NCBI RefSeq assembly: GCF_001648175.1
Contig: NZ_CP015243.1
Coordinates: 2,480,001-2,544,000 of the forward strand
Reading direction: 5' to 3'
From: Halotalea alkalilenta
GTDB taxonomy: Bacteria; Pseudomonadota; Gammaproteobacteria; Pseudomonadales; Halomonadaceae
Length of the DNA: 64,000 bases
The translations under genes and the position numbers were made by a program. Below, piece after piece: positions 58,859 to 64,000 of the stretch. Every line of letters begins with the position of its first letter. The first letter of the stretch is position 1. The notes under the pieces are model-generated. The model did not search any database and was not told the DNA's origin. It saw only the letters and a list, made by a program, of their open reading frames with translations.

Positions 58859-59880
58859 TGATGGCGGGTCGTATCTCGGGCGCCCGTTGCGGCGCCCTGG
58901 TTGCCGGCACTTTTCTTTTCCTCCTGTTGTCCTTTTCCTTCCAGGCACGCGGCGACGTGCAAGTTCGGTCGCCGTCCGGCCAAGTCTTCCTCGACTGCTC
59001 GAGCCTGAAGGATGCCTATGTGGATCGGCACTCGGGACAGGAGGCGTTTGCCCGTACCCTGCTTGCGGTTCGCTGCTTCAACTATCGGATGCTGGTGGTG
59101 CGCGCGAGCGCGGCTGGAATGAAGGCCTTCGAGCTCGAGCATGGGGTGGGCGAGGAGGGTGAGCGCGCGGCGATCAAGGCGCTCGACGGCGAGATGCAGC
59201 CCGGACTGCGCCGGTTGGAGGGCGGGCTGCCCAGCATCCTTCAGTTGGCGGCTCCGGATGTATCGGCGGCGGCGCTCGCCGAGCATTACCGCTTCGAGCT
59301 CATCGGACGCGCTCGAATCGCCGATCGTCCGGTCATTGTGATCGATGCGGTGCCCATGGACGAGCTCAGATACGCGCAGCGCTTCTGGCTCGACTCGCAC
59401 AGTGGCTTGCCGCTCAAGAGATTGACCATCGATCTCGCTGGGCGAGTGGTGGAGACCCTCCAGGTGGTGCGCCTCGAGCAGCTTGAGGCGTTCGATGGCC
59501 GACTGGCGGTGAACTCGGCGATGCCTGTCGACGGCGGTACAGGGGTGTCCTGGCTGCCCGAGGGTTTCGTCGCCCGTGGTCAAGCCGCGGTGGAGCTCGC
59601 TGGGGAACGAATGGAGTCGAGGCTTTATGGTGATGGGCTTTCGAGTCTCAGCGTCTTCGTCGGACCCTGGCTCGACGCGGCGGCGCTGCCGGCGGGCCTG
59701 CATGCGCTTGGCGCCTCCAAGGCGATGGTGCGCCATTTGGGCGTGAAAGGTAGCGGCTACCAAGTGGTGGTGGTGGGCGAGGTGCCCGATCCGGTGCTGG
59801 TGCAGGTCGCCGAAGGGGTGGCGCCTGCGGATGATGGGCACTCAACGCAGGGAGGGCGATCAAATTTTCGCCGCGAATGA
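58858..59880 (+). CDS. rseB: Sigma-E regulator RseB/MucB
   Basis: Periplasmic sensor that shields RseA from proteolysis. It has 340 residues. A signal peptide (GALVAGTFLFLLLSFSFQARG) is followed by the lipoprotein-like N-domain and a C-domain with SWLPEGFVARGQAAVELAGERMESRLYGDGLSSLSVFV, typical of MucB. It contains two Cys (DCSSLKDAY and VRCFNYRM) near the N-terminus that could form a disulfide, which is unusual for the family. It starts on overlapping ATGATG. Confidence 0.9.
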   Translation: MMAGRISGARCGALVAGTFLFLLLSFSFQARGDVQVRSPSGQVFLDCSSLKDAYVDRHSGQEAFARTLLAVRCFNYRMLVVRASAAGMKAFELEHGVGEEGERAAIKALDGEMQPGLRRLEGGLPSILQLAAPDVSAAALAEHYRFELIGRARIADRPVIVIDAVPMDELRYAQRFWLDSHSGLPLKRLTIDLAGRVVETLQVVRLEQLEAFDGRLAVNSAMPVDGGTGVSWLPEGFVARGQAAVELAGERMESRLYGDGLSSLSVFVGPWLDAAALPAGLHALGASKAMVRHLGVKGSGYQVVVVGEVPDPVLVQVAEGVAPADDGHSTQGGRSNFRRE

Positions 59881-59918
59881 ACCTCGTCCACCGTTGGCAG
59901 TCAATGTGGTCGGATGAT

Positions 59919-59935
59919 CTTAAAAATATTTTAAG
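59919..59935. promoter_or_regulatory. AT-rich perfect inverted repeat upstream of mucD
   Basis: CTTAAAA-ATA-TTTTAAG is a 17-base palindromic element in a GC-rich setting, 54 bases before the mucD ATG. It could be an operator, part of a mucD promoter or a weak terminator for the algU operon. Confidence 0.4.
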
Positions 59936-59988
59936 GTTGTTGGGGCCGGTATCGGTCAACAAGTCGAAAAACAGCAGGAGTAACCAAG

Positions 59989-61452
59989 ATGCAGGTCGTG
60001 AAGCGACGGATGTCCCTGATGGTGGTGGCGCTTGCCTCCGTAGCCGCCATGCAGCAACCAGCGTTCGCCCAGGATGCCGGGACCTCTTCCCCGCCCGCGG
60101 CGGCGACTCAGCAGCTGCCCAACTTCACCGTTTTGGTCCAGCGGGCCGCGCCCGCGGTGGTCAACATCTCGACCACTCGGGAGGCTTCTTCACCCCGGGG
60201 CGGCATGAATGACCAGCAGATTCCCGAGATATTCCGGCGCTTCTTCGGCGATCAGCTGCCGCCGGGGTTCGGTGGACCCGGTGGCGGCGCGACCCCGCGA
60301 AGCGAGCTGCGTTCGCTGGGCTCGGGCTTCATCATCAGCGACGATGGCTACATCCTCACCAATGCGCACGTCGTCGCGGACGCCGATACCATCAGGGTCA
60401 GGCTCAACGATCGTCGCGAGCTGGACGCAGAGCTGATCGGTACCGATCCCAAGACGGACGTCGCGCTGATCAAGGTCGATGCCAGCGATCTGCCGGTGCT
60501 GTCGATCGGCAACTCCGACGAACTCCAGACCGGTGAGTGGGTGGCGGCGATCGGATCGCCGTTCGGCTTCGATCACTCGGTCACCGCCGGTATCGTCAGC
60601 GCGATCAACCGCACCTTGCCCTCCGACGCCTATGTTCCCTTCATCCAGACCGATGTCGCGATCAATCCGGGTAACTCCGGCGGGCCGCTGTTCAACCTGC
60701 AGGGGCAGGTGGTCGGGATCAATTCCCAGATATTCACCCGCAGTGGTGGATTCATGGGGCTATCGTTTGCGATCCCGATCAACGTAGCGATGGACATCGC
60801 CGACCAGCTCAGGCAGGACGGTCGTGTCCATCGTGGATGGCTGGGCGTGGTGATCCAGCCGGTGTCGCGTGATCTCGCCGACTCCTTCGGGCTCGGTGAG
60901 CCACGCGGGGCGCTGATCTCCCAGCTCGCCAGCGGCGGCCCCGCGGCCCAGGGCGGGCTGCGTCCCGGCGATATCGTACTGAGCGTCGACGGACGCGAGG
61001 TGGAGAGCTCCGAAGCGTTACCGCGCGAGATCGGTCGCGCCACGCCAGGCAGTGAGGTGACGCTCGGCATTCTCCGCGATGGCTCTGAGCGCAGCTTGAA
61101 GGTGACGGTGGGCGACTGGCCGGATAGCGAGCAGACGGCGCAGAGCGATTCAAGCAGTGCTCAACAGAGCGGCATCGGCATCGCGGTATCGCCGCTGAAC
61201 CCTGAGCAGCTCGAAGAGGCGGGGGTGGAGCACGGCGTACTGGTCCAGCAGGTCGTGCCCGACGGCGCCGCCGCCCAGGCTGGGATTCAACCCGGTGACG
61301 TAATCATCGACATCGATCGCCAAGCGATCGACTCCGTCGACAAGCTGCGCGAGGTCATCGCTGATCTGCCGCGCGACCGCGCCGTAGCGGTGCGTATCGC
61401 CCGCGGCGATGCCCAGCTGTTTACCGCGTTGCGCATGGGCAGTGGAGAGTAA
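59989..61452 (+). CDS. mucD: Periplasmic serine protease/chaperone MucD (DegP/DegQ family)
   Basis: Degrades misfolded envelope proteins and restrains the AlgU response. It has 487 residues. The signal peptide (LMVVALASVAAMQQPAFA) ends near residue 28. The trypsin-like domain has His in NAHVVADADTI, Asp in KTDVALIKVD and Ser in NPGNSGGPLF (about residue 229). Two PDZ domains follow (RGWLGVVIQPVSRDLADSFG and GIGIAVSPLNPEQLEEAG). It ends the envelope-stress cluster. In relatives lepA follows closely; here the lux genes intervene. Confidence 0.95.
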   Translation: MQVVKRRMSLMVVALASVAAMQQPAFAQDAGTSSPPAAATQQLPNFTVLVQRAAPAVVNISTTREASSPRGGMNDQQIPEIFRRFFGDQLPPGFGGPGGGATPRSELRSLGSGFIISDDGYILTNAHVVADADTIRVRLNDRRELDAELIGTDPKTDVALIKVDASDLPVLSIGNSDELQTGEWVAAIGSPFGFDHSVTAGIVSAINRTLPSDAYVPFIQTDVAINPGNSGGPLFNLQGQVVGINSQIFTRSGGFMGLSFAIPINVAMDIADQLRQDGRVHRGWLGVVIQPVSRDLADSFGLGEPRGALISQLASGGPAAQGGLRPGDIVLSVDGREVESSEALPREIGRATPGSEVTLGILRDGSERSLKVTVGDWPDSEQTAQSDSSSAQQSGIGIAVSPLNPEQLEEAGVEHGVLVQQVVPDGAAAQAGIQPGDVIIDIDRQAIDSVDKLREVIADLPRDRAVAVRIARGDAQLFTALRMGSGE

Positions 61453-61486
61453 GGGCGGCATTCTTCTTATGATTCTCTAGCCCTCG

Positions 61487-61512
61487 TGCGGGCTGCATCG
61501 GTGCAGCCCGCA
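61487..61512 (+). terminator. Hairpin after mucD
   Basis: An 11-bp perfect stem TGCGGGCTGCA/TGCAGCCCGCA around TCGG lies 34 bases after the mucD stop. No T-run follows, so it may be a weak or factor-aided terminator. AT-rich sequence starts shortly after it. Confidence 0.5.
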
Positions 61513-61713
61513 TGCTCGTCATCCCCTCTCGTATTATCGGATTGACCATTACCAGTTGACGGAACCTCTCTGACCTTATGCTTGTTGAGGTTTTGCGCCC
61601 CATGTCCTAGGTATGATACATACTGATTCACTCTACTAGGTTCCTTGTCTCGGTCTGGTATGAGCTTGGTCCGAATTTGTGAACGTATAACACTTGAAAA
61701 GTAAGGGGGCGAC

Positions 61714-62460
61714 ATGCTGAGCATTTTTGGTCAAGGCAGTTCATGTGTCTTGAGCAGCAGCCACCCGGCACTGGCTGAAGTGGGGCATCGTCTTGAGCAT
61801 CGGATGCGCGAGTTTGAGATGGACAACTTCGCGTATTTGTTGACGGATCGAAACTTCTCAAGGCGCCCCTTTATCATTTCGACTTATCCTAAAGAATGGC
61901 TTGAAATCTATACTTATGGTCATTATTACCTGAATGATCCCGTCATTCGCCACGCATTCACACGTGTCACGCCTTTTTCCTGGCAGGCGGGAGAGCGACG
62001 GGATCTGATTGAGTATGATGGCGAAGTATTTCATCAGTCGAGTCGTTTCAAGATAGATGCGGGTTACACCTTCGTGGTCAGAGGCGGACTTGGGGAAATG
62101 GGAGCGTTGAGTATATGCAGATCCGAGAAGAAGGCTGATTTCGAACAGAATATCTTGCGGCGTTCGGGAGATTTGCAAATGCTATTGCTTCAGGCGCATG
62201 AGGTGGCGAGTGATGCATTTTTTGCTGATGATCCACGGGTCAACTCCATCGACCAGTATCATTTGAGCGATCGGGAAAAAAGTGTTGTGCACTGGGCCGC
62301 TCAGGGGAAAACTTACCATGAAATAGGTATTATCTTGGGATTTAAAGAGCGCACGATAAAGAAATACATGGCGTCGGTTGTTTCAAAACTCGAAGTCGCC
62401 AACGCCAAGCATGCCATTAGCAAGAGTATTGAGCTTCAGTTGATTTCTTCGCGCTCATGA
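61714..62460 (+). CDS. LuxR family acyl-homoserine-lactone-responsive regulator
   Basis: A 248-residue quorum-sensing regulator. The ligand domain has the family residues Trp62, Tyr66, Asp75, Pro76, Trp90 and Gly117 (TraR W57, Y61, D70, P71, W85, G113). The GerE-type HTH at the C-terminus has LSDREKSVVHWAAQGKTYHEI, with Glu188 and Gly198, and KERTIKKYMASVVSKLEVANAKHAI. GGGGG precedes the ATG. Base composition is clearly lower in GC than the flanks, suggesting acquisition. The EsaR/YenR-type site upstream of luxI suggests membership of the clade that may act as a repressor released by signal. Its 3' end overlaps luxI by 44 bases, antisense. Confidence 0.93.
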   Translation: MLSIFGQGSSCVLSSSHPALAEVGHRLEHRMREFEMDNFAYLLTDRNFSRRPFIISTYPKEWLEIYTYGHYYLNDPVIRHAFTRVTPFSWQAGERRDLIEYDGEVFHQSSRFKIDAGYTFVVRGGLGEMGALSICRSEKKADFEQNILRRSGDLQMLLLQAHEVASDAFFADDPRVNSIDQYHLSDREKSVVHWAAQGKTYHEIGIILGFKERTIKKYMASVVSKLEVANAKHAISKSIELQLISSRS

Positions 62461-63118
62461 TCTCGCTATCCTCTGGGTTCAGAACAATTTCCATGGGCCA
62501 TTTGTCTAGTGTGGAGCCTTGGGTAAGAGAGGTAGAGAGTATCTTGTTGTATAATTTTTTTTGTGAGTCCCCGTCGATCTTGAGATTTAACAGATAGACG
62601 GGGTCATTTTTTTCGGAAGCACCAATTTCCATTACATCGAAATTCCAACCGCTATTTTTTAGTATTCGATGCATAGCCTTACTTACAACTGTAATAATAC
62701 TTTCAAGATTTTCATTGATGCCATAGTTGATCATTGCAAGGAATAAAAATAGGGAGGGTTGAGGGCTTTGCTTAGGGAGCATTCTAGCCCTTTCCTTGTC
62801 AACGAAAAAACGGCTGGATTCGACAATGGTGGGTTTGGCTACCCGTGGGTGATTAAAAAAATCACGGAACGGTCCATCAAGCATGTAGGGTTTTTCTGTG
62901 GGTATGAAGCGAACACTGCATAAAAGCTGTTCTCCCATGCGCCCGACTAGATAAACAGTATCATGGTTGTCGAATTGATCGAATTCATATTGCCCGAATA
63001 CATTGACTTTCCACTTCATGCGATCTTTGAAGGTGATCTTCCGCAGCTGGTAGAGATCTGCTCGTTGTACATGTGGAATGTCATCATAAGTAATGTGCTC
63101 AAATCGGATGGTGTGCAT
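62417..63118 (-). CDS. LuxI family acyl-homoserine lactone synthase
   Basis: A 233-residue enzyme that makes acyl-homoserine lactone from S-adenosylmethionine and acyl-ACP. All invariant residues are present: Arg26, Phe30, Trp36 (LRKITFKDRMKWKV), Glu45, Asp47, Asp50 (YEFDQFD), Arg70 (CSVRFIPT), Glu100 and Arg103 (ESSRF). CAGGAG lies 5-10 bases before the ATG. The C-terminal ~20 residues overlap luxR on the other strand. It is AT-rich (19 G/C in 62641-62700, against 36 in 60421-60480 within mucD). The acyl chain cannot be predicted. The acyl-ACP supply comes from fab genes like those at 30 kb. Confidence 0.93.
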   Translation of the reverse strand: MHTIRFEHITYDDIPHVQRADLYQLRKITFKDRMKWKVNVFGQYEFDQFDNHDTVYLVGRMGEQLLCSVRFIPTEKPYMLDGPFRDFFNHPRVAKPTIVESSRFFVDKERARMLPKQSPQPSLFLFLAMINYGINENLESIITVVSKAMHRILKNSGWNFDVMEIGASEKNDPVYLLNLKIDGDSQKKLYNKILSTSLTQGSTLDKWPMEIVLNPEDSEIMSAKKSTEAQYSC

Positions 63119-63447
63119 TGTGCGCTCCTGCGTAAATGAATTTTATTATCCCGATCATAAATGATGGCTGCGGACACGAAAGATGGGCATGTACTTTAGT
63201 GCATGGCGGTGGAGAGCGAAGCAGAAGTATAGACGTTCCTTTCTTTGTTTCCTGTGTTTATGTACAGTATTCGGGCAAGGGGACGATGAGTCGAAGCATC
63301 GACGGCTCAGTTGGGCGGTGAAAAGGCACGCTGTCTGTTACTGCCGTGCGTGCATCGGTACAATGCCCCATCCCCGCGCGCCATCAAGCACATAGCACCC
63401 GGTCAAGGGCTCTATCGGCGCGCACCTAGCTACCCCGGAAGCACTTC
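63119..63447. other. Regulatory gap between luxI and lepA
   Basis: A 329-base gap without a gene, holding the lux box, the minus-strand luxI promoter (candidate -10 TATGAT, + coordinates 63154-63159, or GATAAT, 63145-63150) and probably the lepA promoter (TACAAT at 63359-63364; its -35 is poor). The AT-rich character fades toward lepA at about 63270-63300, marking the right edge of the unusual segment. Confidence 0.5.
63188..63205 (-). promoter_or_regulatory. lux box (EsaR/YenR type) of luxI
   Basis: CATGTACTTTAGTGCATG is an imperfect 18-bp palindrome. Its core TGTACTTTAGTGCA differs by one base from the known EsaR-box core TGTACTATAGTGCA. It lies 70 bases upstream of the luxI ATG, just upstream of the expected -35 region, so the LuxR protein probably controls luxI from it. 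Confidence 0.75.
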
Positions 63448-64000
63448 ATGGCAAACGACCCAACCCGTCCGATATTGAGCCATATTCGGAACTTTTCGAT
63501 CATCGCCCACATCGACCACGGCAAGTCCACCCTGGCGGACCGGATCATCCAGATCTGCGGAGGGCTGAGCGACCGCGAACTCAAGGAGCAGGTGCTCGAC
63601 TCGATGGACATCGAGCGTGAGCGTGGAATCACCATCAAAGCGCAGTCGGTGACCCTCGACTACCAGGCCGAGGATGGCCAGGTCTATCAGCTCAATTTCA
63701 TCGACACCCCGGGACACGTCGACTTTTCCTATGAAGTGTCGCGCTCGCTCTATGCCTGCGAGGGCGCGCTGCTGGTGGTCGACGCCGCGCAAGGGGTCGA
63801 GGCGCAGTCCGTCGCCAATTGCTATACCGCGATCGAGCAAGGGCTCGAGGTGCTGCCGGTGCTGAACAAGATGGACCTGCCGCAGGCGGACCCAGAGGCC
63901 GTCTCGCACCAGATCGAGGAGATCATTGGGCTGGACGCCACCGACGCCTGTCGCGTCTCGGCCAAGAGCGGGCTGGGCATGGAGGGGCTGCTCGAGCGCC
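63448..64000 (+). CDS. lepA: Elongation factor 4 (LepA), 3' partial
   Basis: Ribosome-bound GTPase that assists translation and initiation under stress. The first 184 residues are visible; the rest lies beyond the window. GGAAG is 7-11 bases before the ATG. G1 [13 protein letters not shown] (about 18-30), the G2 region [17 protein letters not shown]3 [13 protein letters not shown] and G4 [11 protein letters not shown] are all present. The usual gene order would continue to lepB and rnc. Confidence 0.97.
   Translation, partial: MANDPTRPILSHIRNFSIIAHIDHGKSTLADRIIQICGGLSDRELKEQVLDSMDIERERGITIKAQSVTLDYQAEDGQVYQLNFIDTPGHVDFSYEVSRSLYACEGALLVVDAAQGVEAQSVANCYTAIEQGLEVLPVLNKMDLPQADPEAVSHQIEEIIGLDATDACRVSAKSGLGMEGLLER

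Noticed and set aside
61545..63300. Flanking repeats or a transposase that would define the lux island as a mobile element
   Set aside because: I found no matching terminal repeats, integrase or tRNA at the edges; only base composition and synteny suggest transfer.

Overview
The window is a 64 kb piece of a GC-rich gammaproteobacterial chromosome. The gene order closely follows the mfd–sthA–lolCD–comEC–lpxK–kdsB–murB–rne–rluC–sppA–rpmF–plsX–fab–pabC–mltG–tmk–holB–tatD block that I recall from Pseudomonas. The details (Tus-family protein, lolC-lolD without lolE, msbA beside lpxK, algU-rseA-rseB-mucD leading to lepA) fit a halomonad (Halomonadaceae) better. The genus assignment is an inference. 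I saw no rRNA, tRNA, insertion sequence, prophage or CRISPR array.

Layout. 0-3.6 kb: aminoacyl-phosphatidylglycerol synthase/flippase mprF (5' end outside the window) coupled to an AcvB/VirJ-type hydrolase. 3.7-9.8 kb: mfd, a degenerate ApbE-like membrane protein and sthA. 9.8-13 kb: a Tus-family replication-terminator protein and the lipoprotein exporter genes lolC-lolD. 13-21 kb: comEC, msbA, lpxK, a Trm112-type protein, kdsB, a low-molecular-weight phosphatase and murB, all co-directional and mostly overlapping. 21-25 kb: rne, read convergently, with a leader of about 540 nt. 25-28.6 kb: rluC, a HAD phosphatase, sppA and maf. 28.6-34.2 kb: the fatty-acid block yceD-rpmF-plsX-fabD-fabG-acpP-fabF, with no fabH. 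34.3-41.9 kb: pabC-mltG-tmk-holB-tatD, a UvrD-like helicase and a sulfurtransferase. 42-44.4 kb: an apparently Fur-controlled TolQ-TolR-TonB operon. 44.5-50.8 kb: a minus-strand peptide ABC importer headed by an M19 dipeptidase. 51-57 kb: xthA, a small charged protein, rhlB, dinG and a DAHP synthase. 57.4-61.5 kb: the envelope-stress operon algU-rseA-rseB and mucD. 61.7-63.1 kb: an AT-rich convergent luxR/luxI pair. 63.4 kb to the end: lepA (3' end outside the window).

How the parts work together. Much of the window builds or polices the envelope: charged phospholipid (mprF, acvB), lipoprotein export (lolCD), LPS assembly (msbA, lpxK, kdsB), peptidoglycan (murB, mltG), fatty acids (plsX, fab) and envelope stress (algU, rseAB, mucD). 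RNA decay partners rne and rhlB are both present but unlinked.

The most unusual items are: (1) TolQ/TolR-like proteins joined to a TonB-type transducer with a TolA-like Ala/Glu/Gln repeat stalk, under a promoter overlapping a good Fur box; (2) a luxI/luxR quorum-sensing pair of clearly lower GC inserted between mucD and lepA, overlapping tail-to-tail and carrying an EsaR/YenR-type lux box; (3) an ApbE relic between mfd and sthA, where related genomes carry the nqr operon; (4) a Tus-family protein in what looks like a halomonad.
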